NCBI RefSeq assembly: GCF_001942625.1
Contig: NZ_MLCL01000084.1
Span: forward strand, 1 to 64,000
Direction of reading: 5' to 3'
DNA from: Mycobacterium syngnathidarum
GTDB lineage: Bacteria; Actinomycetota; Actinomycetes; Mycobacteriales; Mycobacteriaceae
Length of the DNA stretch: 64,000 nucleotides
Every line of letters starts with the position of its first letter. Within the stretch, counting starts at the first letter, position 1. The position numbers were made by a program, and so were the translations under genes. This document shows, in pieces, positions 17,891 to 27,338 of the stretch. Under the pieces are notes generated by a model. That model ran no database searches and was not told where the DNA came from. It was given only the letters and a program-made list of their open reading frames with translations.

Positions 17891-19027
17891 ATGACTCACT
17901 ACACCCTGACCCCCGAGCAGTTCGAAACCTTCGGCGCCGAGCTCGACGCCATCCGTGAGCGCGCAGTCTCCGATCTCGGCGAACGCGATGCCACCTACAT
18001 CCGCGACATCATCAAGATGCAACGCAAGCTCGAAGTCGGCGGGCGGGCGCTGCTGTTCCTCCCGCCGGCCTGGCCGATCGGCACCGTGATGCTGGGGCTG
18101 TCAAAGATTCTCGACAACATGGAGATCGGCCACAACGTCATGCACGGCCAGTACGACTGGATGGGCGACCCGGCGTTGCGCGGCCAGAACTTCGAATGGG
18201 ATTCGGCCTGCCCCTCCAACCAGTGGCGGCATTCGCACAACTACATGCACCACACCTACACCAACATCGTCGACATGGACCGAGACATCGGCTACGGCAT
18301 CCTGCGCATGAGCGAGGACCAGAAATGGAGCCCGTACTACCTGGGTAATCCGTTGTACGCCTTCCTGTTGATGGTGTTCTTCCAATACGGCGTCGCACTG
18401 CACGAGCTGGAGACCGAGCGCATCCGCTCCGGCGAGATCAAGCTGCGGGACAAGAAGGACATGCTGCGCGAGATGTGGGCCAAGGTGCGCAAGCAGACCG
18501 TCAAGGACTATGTGGCCTTCCCGCTGCTGGCGGGACCGTTCGCACCATTCGTGTTCGCGGGCAACATGACTGCCAATCTGATGCGCAACGTGTGGTCCTA
18601 CACCATCATCTTCTGCGGGCACTTCCCCGAGGGCACCCATGAGTTCACCATCGAGGAAACCCAGAACGAGACCCGCGGCCAATGGTACTTCCGTCAGCTG
18701 CTGGGGTCGGCAAACCTGTCCGGCGGCAAGTGGTTCCACATCTTCAGCGGCAACCTGTCGTTCCAGATCGAACACCACCTGTTCCCGGACATCCCGGCAC
18801 ATCGCTACGCCGAGATCTCCGGTGAGGTCAAGGAGATCTGCCAGCGCTACGGCCTGCCGTACAACACTGGTCCGATCCACAAGCAGTTCGCTTCGGTGGT
18901 TCGCAAGATTGTGCGGCTGGCTTTCCCGTGGGGTGGTACGCCCAAGGATCCCGAGACGACTGTCAAAGAGCCTGCCCCGAAACCGGCTTCGCAGCCGATC
19001 GTCGAGCCCGAACTCGTCAACTGCTGA
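17891..19027 (+). CDS. desA3: Membrane acyl-CoA/fatty acid desaturase (DesA3-like)
   Basis: Integral-membrane diiron desaturase, 378 residues, related to DesA3 (Rv3229c). The three histidine boxes are present: GHNVMHGQ, HSHNYMHHTY and QIEHHLFPDIP, with hydrophobic helices between. It should introduce a cis double bond into stearoyl-type acyl-CoA, taking electrons from the reductase before it. ATG at 17891 is preferred to 17870 since AAAGG precedes it and the N-terminus matches the family. The C-terminal Pro/Lys-rich tail is variable. It overlaps the convergent GNAT stop by 11 bases. Confidence 0.9.
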   Translation: MTHYTLTPEQFETFGAELDAIRERAVSDLGERDATYIRDIIKMQRKLEVGGRALLFLPPAWPIGTVMLGLSKILDNMEIGHNVMHGQYDWMGDPALRGQNFEWDSACPSNQWRHSHNYMHHTYTNIVDMDRDIGYGILRMSEDQKWSPYYLGNPLYAFLLMVFFQYGVALHELETERIRSGEIKLRDKKDMLREMWAKVRKQTVKDYVAFPLLAGPFAPFVFAGNMTANLMRNVWSYTIIFCGHFPEGTHEFTIEETQNETRGQWYFRQLLGSANLSGGKWFHIFSGNLSFQIEHHLFPDIPAHRYAEISGEVKEICQRYGLPYNTGPIHKQFASVVRKIVRLAFPWGGTPKDPETTVKEPAPKPASQPIVEPELVNC

Positions 19028-19532
19028 CCGGCAGGCTGCACTGCAGCAGCACCGTGTCCAGCCACCGTCCGTGCTTGTAGCCCACCGCACGCAGTCGCCC
19101 GGCCTCGGCGAAACCATGCTTGCGATGCAGAGCCAGAGATGCCACCGCATCGTCGGTGTCGACGACCACGGCGATGACCTCACGGATGCCTGCTGCAGCG
19201 CAGCCGTCCAGAAGTCCGTGCAGCAGTAGTGTTCCGACGCCACGGCCGGCGCACTGCGGGGTGAGGTAGATGGAGTTCTCCACGGTGTGCCGGTAGGCCG
19301 GCCTTGGTTTCCAGGGCGAGCAATAGGCGTAGCCCACGATCTCCTCACCGAGTATCGCGGTCAGGAAGGGTAATTCACGTTCGCGTGCCGTCGCGAGTCG
19401 GCGTTCCCACTCCTCGCGATGCGGTGGGATCAGTTCGAACGTGGCCACCCCGGTCTCGACATGGTGGGCGTAGATGGCACTGATCGCGTCGAGGTCGTCC
19501 GGTGACGTGGCGCGGACGACGACAGAGGTCAT
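19017..19532 (-). CDS. GNAT N-acetyltransferase (phosphinothricin acetyltransferase-like)
   Basis: A 171-residue GNAT of the Pat/Bar/YncA group. The acetyl-CoA loop is QCAGRGVGTLLL, with the family's AIYAHHVETGVATFE N-terminus and GYAYCSPWKPRPAYRHTVE in the middle. It may acetylate a small amine or methionine sulfone-type compound; resistance function is not implied by sequence alone. ATG start. It converges on desA3 with overlapping ends. Confidence 0.85.
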   Translation of the reverse strand: MTSVVVRATSPDDLDAISAIYAHHVETGVATFELIPPHREEWERRLATARERELPFLTAILGEEIVGYAYCSPWKPRPAYRHTVENSIYLTPQCAGRGVGTLLLHGLLDGCAAAGIREVIAVVVDTDDAVASLALHRKHGFAEAGRLRAVGYKHGRWLDTVLLQCSLPVSS

Positions 19533-19660
19533 GTCTTCACCCTAAGCGCCCGGCCAGTTGTCTGACATCGTCGCCGGCTCCACGAGACGCCATGGCATGC
19601 CGATGAATACGTCGGTGGCGGCTATACCCGGCCGCCTGGTGTGGGCGCAGGCTGGGAGAT

Positions 19661-21244
19661 TCAGAAGGGTGGGGGAGGTCCGTATTCTTCGGCGAGCCAG
19701 GCTTGGTAGTCGTGTTCGGTTTGGAGGTCGTTGTTGAGTTCGGCGCGTAGGCGTCGTTCTTCGTTGATGCGTTCTTGGCGGTCGTGTTCGCGGGTTGTGC
19801 TGCGTTTGGGCATCTTGGCGTCGCGGTGGGGGCTGGGTGGTTCGGGTTCGGGCAGGTCGGGGTTTCCGGTGGGGTGGGCCAGGGTCGGAAACATCCCTGC
19901 CCCGTGGGGTTCGGTGAGGTAGGTGTGGCCGGTGGGGGCGGTGACAATGACTGTGCCATCGGGTAGTTGGCGGTCGGACCAGCCGGGGCAGAACGTTTTG
20001 ACCAGGTGGTGGGCCCGGCAGTAGAGCTTGGTGTTGGACGGATGGGTGGGGCCTGCGGGCCAGGGTGCGGTGTGGTCGATGTCGCAGCGTTGGGCTGGGG
20101 CGTCACAGCCGGGGAAGCGGCAGGTGAGGTCGCGCCAGCGGATGAATTCGGTGAGCGCGACCGAGGGGCGATACCGCGGCTCACCCACGCTGGTGGGATC
20201 CCCAGCCTCGGCTGGTTCGGTGGCGGGATCCTCGGCCGGGCCGCTGGACCCGCTGGGTTCGTCCGCCTCGCGGGGGTCTACTGCCTCAGCTGACTCAGTG
20301 GGGGTAGCCGGCTTCGTTGCTCCACCCGCCTCGCCGGGCTCGGGCTCTGGTACGGGTAGGGGTTTGATCTTGGCTAAGCGGGCCAGGTCCCGCACGGTCT
20401 CGGCGGGCAGGATGCCGTACCCGGGTAGATATCCGGGATCGTTCGAGGTGCCGTCGATGGTGGATTGGTTGGCCAACACGTGGATCACCGCGGCATCGGC
20501 GGCCGCTCGCTTGTGGCCGGCTACACAATCCTGGCGCCCGCACCGGCAGGCCAGTTGGGCTTGCCCGCGGGCCACCGGTCCGACCGCATCAGCACGGCGC
20601 TGCTCATGGGTGCGTGGATCATGCTCACACACGGTGGCGGCCACGGCATCGAGGCGCTGATTCAACGCTGCCCCATCGGCCGCGTCCAGGTTGGCCCAGA
20701 TGGTGGCCTTGCCGGGGCTGCCTGCCTCGATCTGAACGAAGCGTTCCTCGGTCAGATCCGGGGGGACGCGCACTCCGTTGGGGTCGAGTTTGGCGATCCA
20801 TTGATCGATGCGGTCGCGCAGTTGTCGTTGGGAGAACCGCATCCATCGGTGTGCGCGGGTGGCCAGTTCGGCATCCAGCCCGGCCCACACCGACTGGTCC
20901 ACGATGGCGGTGCGGGCGATGATGGCGCACACCACCCGATAGTCGATCTCGCCGGCCGCGAACCGGGCGGCGACCAAGGGGAGTTTGTCGCGTAGCACCC
21001 GGGCGTGGTGCACCTGGGTGCTGGCGCGGCCCCGGCTCAGCCGCATCGCCGCGGAGACTTCGGCGCACACTTCCTCGAACGGATCGGTGCGCCACAAAAT
21101 GCTGTCGATCAACTCCTGCTCGCGCACGCTGTCCAGCGCCCCGATCGCGGCCAGGCGGGTCGCGATCGCCGCCGACTCTGCCCGGGTGGCGGCGCTGATC
21201 GCATCGATCAGTGTCGCATCGGAAACAGCATTCGGATCGAACAC
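19661..21244 (-). CDS. DUF222/13E12-repeat HNH endonuclease-domain protein
   Basis: A 527-residue protein of the mycobacterial 13E12-repeat family. The N-terminal DUF222 helical domain is followed by a Pro/Glu/Ala-rich linker around residues 320-360, then an HNH motif (CDIDHTAPW, later YCRAHHLVK) with CRFPGCDA before it. Members occur in many near-identical copies per genome. The frame is open to 21274 (TTG), but GTG at 21244 lies seven bases after TAGCAT and is the likelier leaderless start. The C-terminal tail is long and charged. No transposase or terminal repeats were found, so mobility is unproven. Confidence 0.85.
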   Translation of the reverse strand: MFDPNAVSDATLIDAISAATRAESAAIATRLAAIGALDSVREQELIDSILWRTDPFEEVCAEVSAAMRLSRGRASTQVHHARVLRDKLPLVAARFAAGEIDYRVVCAIIARTAIVDQSVWAGLDAELATRAHRWMRFSQRQLRDRIDQWIAKLDPNGVRVPPDLTEERFVQIEAGSPGKATIWANLDAADGAALNQRLDAVAATVCEHDPRTHEQRRADAVGPVARGQAQLACRCGRQDCVAGHKRAAADAAVIHVLANQSTIDGTSNDPGYLPGYGILPAETVRDLARLAKIKPLPVPEPEPGEAGGATKPATPTESAEAVDPREADEPSGSSGPAEDPATEPAEAGDPTSVGEPRYRPSVALTEFIRWRDLTCRFPGCDAPAQRCDIDHTAPWPAGPTHPSNTKLYCRAHHLVKTFCPGWSDRQLPDGTVIVTAPTGHTYLTEPHGAGMFPTLAHPTGNPDLPEPEPPSPHRDAKMPKRSTTREHDRQERINEERRLRAELNNDLQTEHDYQAWLAEEYGPPPPF

Positions 21245-21343
21245 ATGTTCTATGCTACACCCGGCGACCGACAAGATGGATGTTATGTCTCATGACATCG
21301 GTGACAGTTCTGCATCAGGACATCGGTGACTACCGGCGACTCA

Positions 21344-22096
21344 TCAGGTTTGGCAGGTGGGGCACCAGTACGTCACCCGCTCGCCGCCGGCGTCGGTCTC
21401 GATCAATGTCCCGCAGCGGCGGCAGGCCTCGCCGGCGCGGCCGTATACCCACAGCTGGCGTCCATTTCTGGTGTCGCCGGTGGTGGTGCGATTCCAGCGG
21501 GACCGGTTGAGCCACAGCATGTCCCGGGCACGTTGCACGACGCGCAACGGGTCGGCCAGCGAGCTCACGGGTGAAACCGGCAGCCGGCCGAAGACGAAAC
21601 ACAGTTCATTGCAGTAGACATTGCCGACGCCGGCCATCACCCGCTGATCGAGCAGGGCCGGCGCCAGCGGACGGTCTGGAACGGCAATGAGGTTGGCCGC
21701 CGCTGTCCGGGGTTCCCAGTCCGGACCGAGCAGATCCGGGCCCAGGTGGGCCACTGCGGCCATGTCGGTGTCTCGGTCGAGCACCTCCAACAAGCCGAGG
21801 TCGATCCCGGTGGCCCGGCTGTCTGAGGTCTCCAGCAAGGCACGGATGCGGTGCAGCGCGACTTTGGACCACCCGATGCGCCAACTGCCCTCCATCTTCA
21901 GATGGGAATGGATGCTGGCCGGGCCCACCCGGATGAACAGATGCTTGCCTCGGCTGAGCACCTCGTCGACCACCTGCCCCGTGAGATCGACGGTGGCGTA
22001 GCGGGGCACCCGCATATCGCAGCGGGTCAACGTCTTGCCGGCCAACGCGTCGCGCAGCGCGGTGGCGGTGTGGAAGACGGTGTCACCTTCGGGCAT
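21344..22096 (-). CDS. nei: Endonuclease VIII-type DNA glycosylase
   Basis: Fpg/Nei family glycosylase/AP lyase, 250 residues, removing oxidised pyrimidines. Catalytic Pro and Glu lie in the N-terminal MPEGDTVFH, the H2TH region contains [12 protein letters not shown], and the C-terminal zinc finger has CRRC then CPTC. Only 12 nt separate it from the lhr stop, so lhr and nei form a repair operon as in Rv3296/Rv3297. Confidence 0.92.
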   Translation of the reverse strand: MPEGDTVFHTATALRDALAGKTLTRCDMRVPRYATVDLTGQVVDEVLSRGKHLFIRVGPASIHSHLKMEGSWRIGWSKVALHRIRALLETSDSRATGIDLGLLEVLDRDTDMAAVAHLGPDLLGPDWEPRTAAANLIAVPDRPLAPALLDQRVMAGVGNVYCNELCFVFGRLPVSPVSSLADPLRVVQRARDMLWLNRSRWNRTTTGDTRNGRQLWVYGRAGEACRRCGTLIETDAGGERVTYWCPTCQT

Positions 22097-22108
22097 GGCA
22101 TCACGAAC

Positions 22109-25100
22109 TTACCGAAGCCGTAGCCCCCGCGGGGTCCGGGAAAACCCGGCCCCGGTCAGCGCGTCCTGCACGGCGGCGCGGTCCGCGTCGACGCCGGGAT
22201 CCAGAACGGCCGCCCCGTTGATTCGTTCGACCAACAGCGACGGCATGCGGCCCGAACTCACGAGTTCGGCCAAGGCCGCCGCGGCAGCTCGCTGAGTCTC
22301 GACGTCGGAGGTGAAGCTCAGCAGTGTGCGGCCACCACGCTCCAAGAACCACACCAACTGTCCGTCGACCAGTGCGACCAGGGCCCCGGCTTTGCGGCCA
22401 GGACGGTGGGTGTCCTCGCCGCCGCGTTCGGGCCAGGCCAGTGCGGCTCCATAGGGATTGGCCGGGTCCGTCGCCGCGAGTACGACGGCGTGGTACTCGG
22501 GCCGTTGGGGGTCGACGCCGTCCAGATAAGAGCGCAAGCGGTCCACGGTCGAGGCGGCCGCGAACTGGGCCCCGCCCAGCGATTCCACGAAATAACCCCG
22601 TTGACAGCGGCCGGCATCCTCGAACGCACTCAACACCTTGTACAGGGTGGCGAACCCGCCCGGCACGCCCTCGGCTGCCGCCGCCCCCTTGGTCAGCACC
22701 CCGTGCCGGTTCAACAGCAGCTCGGCCTGGAAATGCGCGCGCACGGTCGAATCCGGTTCGGCACCAGGCAATGCTGACCACCGGCCGGACACCATCGGAT
22801 CGGCTGCGCGGCTGTGCGGGCGTGCGACGCTGTAGCGGCTGAGCCTGGGTGGCCGTTGGCGCTGCCGGTGCGCCGGCGCGCCGGACCGGCGCGGGCCGGT
22901 CAGCATCGCCCGCACCGGGGCGAACGTGTCCCCGGTGACCCAGCCGGCCCAGATCAATTCCCACAGTGCTGTTTTCAGCTCGGACTCGGCAGCATCCTGG
23001 TCGGTGAGTTGCCGGAAGAAGTACGCCCCGCCATGTCCCAGCGTCTCCATGATCGCCCGGTGCGTATCGGTGAACTCGATCTCGGCGGGGACGGGCAGTG
23101 TCAGCGGTGCGGTCTCGGCCAGATGGAATGCCACCCAACCGTCGCTGCTGCCGATCTGTCCGGCGCCCGACCACATCACCTCACCGGAGGCCAGCAGCTC
23201 GTCGAGCATGGACGGCTGGTAGTCGCGGACCCGCTGCCCGAAGACCAAAGATTCGACCGCCGACGCGGGAAGGGGAACGCCGGCCAGCTGTTCGATCACT
23301 GCGCCCAGCCCGTCGATACCCGTGCTGCGGCTGGACCCGACATGCTGCCACGACGGCAGGAAGCGACCGTAGGCCGCGGTGCTGACCGGTTCGACCTGTG
23401 CGCGCAGCGCGGCCAGGGAGCGGCGACGCAGGATCCTGAGTACCTCGGCGTCGCACCACTGGTCGCCAGGGAGATCGTCAACGAATTCACCGCGCACCAG
23501 CCGACCGTCGACAGCCATGCGGCCCAACACATCTGCGGTCACCCGAAGACCCAGCCCGAACCGGGCGGCCACCTCGGTGGTGGTGAACGGCCCATGGGTG
23601 CGGGCGTAGCGTCCGATCAGATCCCCGAGCGGATCGGCGACGGATTCGGTGAACGCCGCGGGAACCCCGACCGGTACCGGCGCGCCGACGCCGTCGCGGA
23701 GCAGGCCGATGTCCTCCACCGCGGACCACCAGGTCTGCCCGGCGTAGGTGACCGGTAGTGCGCGCTTGGCGGCGTGCAGCCCGTCCAGCCAGCCGCCGAT
23801 CGCGTCGGTGGTGGCGCGCGCGGCGATCTCGGCCTCGGTCAGCGGGCCCAGCATCCGCAGTAGATCGGCCACCGCCTCGGCGTCGCGCGCTGCGCGCTCC
23901 TCGGTGAGATGTTGCAGCTGAGCGGAGGTCGAGGCGACCACGGCGGGGTCCAGTAGTTCGCGCAGCTCGACCCGGCCCAGCAATTCGGACAGCAGCGCGG
24001 TGTCCAGTGCGAGCGCTGCGGCCCGTCGCTCGGCCAGCGGGCTGTCGCCCTCGTACATGAAGGCACCCACATAGCCGAATAGCAGTGAGGCCGCGAACGG
24101 TGACGGCGTGGCGGTCTCCACCTCGACCACCCGCAGCCGGCGTTGCGCCACTCGCCGCATCAACTCGGTGAGCGCGGGCACGTCGTAGACGTCCTGCAGG
24201 CATTCCCGGACCGTTTCCAGCACGATTGGGAAGTCCGGATACTTGCGGGCGATGTCGAGCAGCTGCGCGGCGCGTTGCCGTTGATGCCACAGCGGGGACC
24301 GCTTGCCCGGGTGCCTGCGTGGCAGTAGCAGGGCACGGGCGGCGCATTCACGGAACCGGGACGCGAACAACGCCGATCCGCCCACTTCCGCGGTGACGAT
24401 GGGCTCTACCTCGTCGGCATCGAACACGAACAGGTCTGCACCCGGCGGGGTTTCGCCGCTGTCGGGAAGCCGCACGATGATGCCGTCGTCGGAGGCGGTG
24501 GGCTTTTCGTCGATGCCGTAGCGTTCCCGCAGCCGTCGCCCCACGGCAAGGGCCAGCGGCCCGTGGACCCGCAGACCATATGGAGAGTGCAGGATCACCC
24601 GCCAGTCGCCGAGCTCGTCGCGGAAGCGCTCGACCACGAACGTGCTGTCGCTGGGGACCACTCCGGTGGCCTCACGCTGATCGTGCAGCAACTGGTACAG
24701 ATTGTCGGTGGCGAATCCGGCGAAACCCATTGTCTGGCAGCGCTCGTCGAATTCGGCACGGCCGAGTGCCGCGAGCTCGCCGGTGAACGCTCCGACCGCC
24801 GCGCCGAGTTCGGCGGGCCGGCCCACACTGTCTCCACGCCAGAACGGCAGCCGGGCGGGCTGGCCCGGGGCTGGGATGACGAGTACCCGGTCGTGGGTGA
24901 TCTCGGTGATCCGCCAGCTGGTGGCGCCCAGTGATATGACGTCGCCCGGCCGGGACTCGTAGACCATCTCCTCGTCGAGTTCACCTACCCGCGAAGGTTT
25001 TTCGGAATCGGTGGCCAGATAGACGGTGAACAGCCCGCGGTCAGGGATGGCCCCGCCGGACGTGACGGCCAGGCGCTGGGCACCCGGGCGGGCGGTGAGG

Positions 25101-26626
25101 GTGCCGTGGTCGCGGTCGTAGACGAGCCGAGGCCGGAGCTCGGCGAATTCGGTGGACGGATACTTCCCCGACAACAGGTCGAGCGTGGCTTCGAAGGCGC
25201 TGCGCGGCAACGTGGCGAACGGGGCGCTGCGCCGGACCGCATCGAACCACGCGTCGGCATCCACGGGCTCCAGGGCGGCCACGGCGACCGTGTGCTGGGC
25301 CAGCACGTCGAGCGGGTTGGCCGGCACGTGCATGGACTCGATGTCGCCGGTGCGCATGCGTTGCACCGTCACCGCGCAGCCGATCAGGTCGGTGCGATGT
25401 TTGGGAAACAGCACGCCCTGGGAGATCTCGCCGACTTGATGCCCGGCACGCCCGATCCGTTGCAGCCCACTGGCCACCGATGGGGGTGACTCGACCTGGA
25501 TCACCAGGTCGACCGCGCCCATGTCGATACCCAACTCCAGGCTGGAGGTCGCGACGACGGCGCGCAACCGCCCGCTCTTGAGGTCGTCCTCGACCTGGGC
25601 CCGCTGCTCCTTGCTGACCGAACCGTGGTGCGCGCGGGCCAGCAGTGTGGGCGCACCGTTGGCTTGGCCGCTGGCCATGAGTTGGGCCGGGGCACCGCCA
25701 CCCACCTGGGGGTTGTGGTCGAGCGAGAGCTCGATTCCGGCCCTTTCGGCGTGGATCTCGTTCAGCCGGGAGGTCAGCCGCTCGGCGAGCCGGCGGGAAT
25801 TGGCGAACACGATCGAGGACTGGTGCGCCTCGATCAGGTCCACGATCCGCTCCTCGACGTCGGGCCAGATGCTGTTGTTGTCGAGGTTGGCCATGTCCGG
25901 GACCGGGACTTGGACAGAGAGATCGAACGTCTTGGCGGCAGGCGGGGCGACGATGGTGGTCGGTGCCTGCCCGGACAGGAACCGCGCCACCTCCTCGGGC
26001 GGACGCACCGTCGCCGACAGCCCGATGCGCTGGGCAGGTTTGTCGAGCAGCTGATCCAGGCGTTCGAGGGAGAGTGCCAGGTGCGCACCGCGTTTGGTGG
26101 CGGCGACGGCATGCACCTCGTCGACGATCACGGTCCGGACGGAGGCCAGAGTCTCGCGGGCCGCCGAGGTCAGCATCAAGAACAGTGACTCGGGCGTGGT
26201 GATCAGGATGTCGGGCGGCTTGCTCAGCATCGCGCGGCGCTGGCTCGGGGTGGTGTCCCCGGAGCGGACGCCGACGCTGATCGAAGGGGCGGGCACCCCG
26301 TGTCGCTCGGCGACGCGGGTGATCCCGGTCAGGGGGGTGCGCAGGTTGCGTTCGACGTCGACGGCCAACGCTTTGAGCGGGGACACGTACAGCACCGTCG
26401 TGCCCGAGCGCGGTTCGGCAGACCGGGTCAGCGCGTCGATGGCCCACAGGAACGCCGCCAGCGTCTTGCCGGAGCCGGTGGGGGCGATGACCAGGGTATT
26501 GTGCCCCTCGGCGATCGCGGCCCAGGCCTGTGCCTGGGCGGCCGTCGGCGCGGGGAAGGCAGCGTTGAACCACTCCCGGGTCAGTGCGCTGAACCGGGCC
26601 AGCGAATCGACCGGCGTGGTGGCCAC
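22109..26626 (-). CDS. lhr: Large ATP-dependent helicase Lhr
   Basis: Superfamily 2 helicase of 1505 residues, the full length of mycobacterial Lhr. The N-terminal core has Walker A APTGSGKT near residue 49-56, DEVH in VIVDEVHAVA, and motif VI in QRIGRAGHQVG, followed by the winged-helix and Lhr-specific domains and a long C-terminal domain. It translocates 3-prime to 5-prime on single-stranded DNA and unwinds RNA:DNA hybrids, with likely roles in repair. The ATG is 36 nt downstream of a TetR gene; with nei behind it this looks like a three-gene unit. Confidence 0.95.
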   Translation of the reverse strand: MATTPVDSLARFSALTREWFNAAFPAPTAAQAQAWAAIAEGHNTLVIAPTGSGKTLAAFLWAIDALTRSAEPRSGTTVLYVSPLKALAVDVERNLRTPLTGITRVAERHGVPAPSISVGVRSGDTTPSQRRAMLSKPPDILITTPESLFLMLTSAARETLASVRTVIVDEVHAVAATKRGAHLALSLERLDQLLDKPAQRIGLSATVRPPEEVARFLSGQAPTTIVAPPAAKTFDLSVQVPVPDMANLDNNSIWPDVEERIVDLIEAHQSSIVFANSRRLAERLTSRLNEIHAERAGIELSLDHNPQVGGGAPAQLMASGQANGAPTLLARAHHGSVSKEQRAQVEDDLKSGRLRAVVATSSLELGIDMGAVDLVIQVESPPSVASGLQRIGRAGHQVGEISQGVLFPKHRTDLIGCAVTVQRMRTGDIESMHVPANPLDVLAQHTVAVAALEPVDADAWFDAVRRSAPFATLPRSAFEATLDLLSGKYPSTEFAELRPRLVYDRDHGTLTARPGAQRLAVTSGGAIPDRGLFTVYLATDSEKPSRVGELDEEMVYESRPGDVISLGATSWRITEITHDRVLVIPAPGQPARLPFWRGDSVGRPAELGAAVGAFTGELAALGRAEFDERCQTMGFAGFATDNLYQLLHDQREATGVVPSDSTFVVERFRDELGDWRVILHSPYGLRVHGPLALAVGRRLRERYGIDEKPTASDDGIIVRLPDSGETPPGADLFVFDADEVEPIVTAEVGGSALFASRFRECAARALLLPRRHPGKRSPLWHQRQRAAQLLDIARKYPDFPIVLETVRECLQDVYDVPALTELMRRVAQRRLRVVEVETATPSPFAASLLFGYVGAFMYEGDSPLAERRAAALALDTALLSELLGRVELRELLDPAVVASTSAQLQHLTEERAARDAEAVADLLRMLGPLTEAEIAARATTDAIGGWLDGLHAAKRALPVTYAGQTWWSAVEDIGLLRDGVGAPVPVGVPAAFTESVADPLGDLIGRYARTHGPFTTTEVAARFGLGLRVTADVLGRMAVDGRLVRGEFVDDLPGDQWCDAEVLRILRRRSLAALRAQVEPVSTAAYGRFLPSWQHVGSSRSTGIDGLGAVIEQLAGVPLPASAVESLVFGQRVRDYQPSMLDELLASGEVMWSGAGQIGSSDGWVAFHLAETAPLTLPVPAEIEFTDTHRAIMETLGHGGAYFFRQLTDQDAAESELKTALWELIWAGWVTGDTFAPVRAMLTGPRRSGAPAHRQRQRPPRLSRYSVARPHSRAADPMVSGRWSALPGAEPDSTVRAHFQAELLLNRHGVLTKGAAAAEGVPGGFATLYKVLSAFEDAGRCQRGYFVESLGGAQFAAASTVDRLRSYLDGVDPQRPEYHAVVLAATDPANPYGAALAWPERGGEDTHRPGRKAGALVALVDGQLVWFLERGGRTLLSFTSDVETQRAAAAALAELVSSGRMPSLLVERINGAAVLDPGVDADRAAVQDALTGAGFSRTPRGLRLR

Positions 26627-26662
26627 CCAGTCATACTGCCGCGTACCACCGACAAGCGGACG

Positions 26663-27316
26663 TCAGCGCTGGTCAGGAGCGGCCGCGCAGACCAGGTCGG
26701 CCGGCAGTCCGGGTACCCGGCCGATGGCGTCGAGCAGGGCGTGCGCACAGGTGTCTGCGACGAAGCCCGCATCGATCGACGGATCCTTGAGTCGCTGCCG
26801 GCACATTTCGAAGGTCAGGGCCAGCCAGCCGTACACGGTGGCTCGCAGATCGCGTTGCACCTTGGGATCCAACGGGTCGGAGACCGCCTCGGCGATCCGG
26901 GCCATGATCCGGTCGGCCTGGCGGTCGTTGTCGATGTCGTCGACGCCGCGCAGCACGGGATCGGTGCGGCCCAGGCCCATGTAGGCCGCCCACGCTCCAT
27001 GTGGATGCTCCTCGTCGTAGCGCAGGTAGGCCAGCACTCCGGCGCGCAGTTGGCCGAACAGGCTCTGGCCAGGCTCGGGCGGGGTGCTGGTGGCGGCGAA
27101 CAAGCGCTCGCCCTCGGCCTGCACCACAGCGGCGAAGAAGGCCCGCTTGTCGGGGAAGTAGTGGTACATCAGGGCCCGAGACACCCCGGCGCGTTCTGCG
27201 ATCTCGTCGATACGCACTTCGTCGTACGGTCGTTGGCCGAACACCTCGGCTCCCAGCGCCAGCAGCTCGTTACGTCTGTCGGCGGGGGACAGCCGGCGTC
27301 TCGACTCGGCACCCAC
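26663..27316 (-). CDS. TetR-family regulator (Rv3295-like)
   Basis: A 217-residue TetR protein with helix-turn-helix residues RIDEIAERAGVSRALMYHYF near position 35-55 and a helical ligand domain. GTG start six bases after TAGGCT, so probably leaderless. It heads the lhr-nei unit and is divergent from a P450 across only 22 bp, with -10 boxes of the two promoters overlapping. It may control the P450, lhr-nei, or both. Confidence 0.88.
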   Translation of the reverse strand: MGAESRRRLSPADRRNELLALGAEVFGQRPYDEVRIDEIAERAGVSRALMYHYFPDKRAFFAAVVQAEGERLFAATSTPPEPGQSLFGQLRAGVLAYLRYDEEHPHGAWAAYMGLGRTDPVLRGVDDIDNDRQADRIMARIAEAVSDPLDPKVQRDLRATVYGWLALTFEMCRQRLKDPSIDAGFVADTCAHALLDAIGRVPGLPADLVCAAAPDQR

Positions 27317-27322
27317 GCCTGC

Positions 27323-27332
27323 AGCCTAACCT
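27323..27332. promoter_or_regulatory. Overlapping divergent -10 boxes (tetR / P450)
   Basis: On the + strand TAACCT at 27327-27332 lies six bases before the P450 ATG. On the - strand TAGGCT covers 27328-27323, six bases before the tetR GTG. The two boxes share two base pairs, so RNA polymerase should not be able to occupy both at once. Confidence 0.6.
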
Positions 27333-27338
27333 GGTGGC

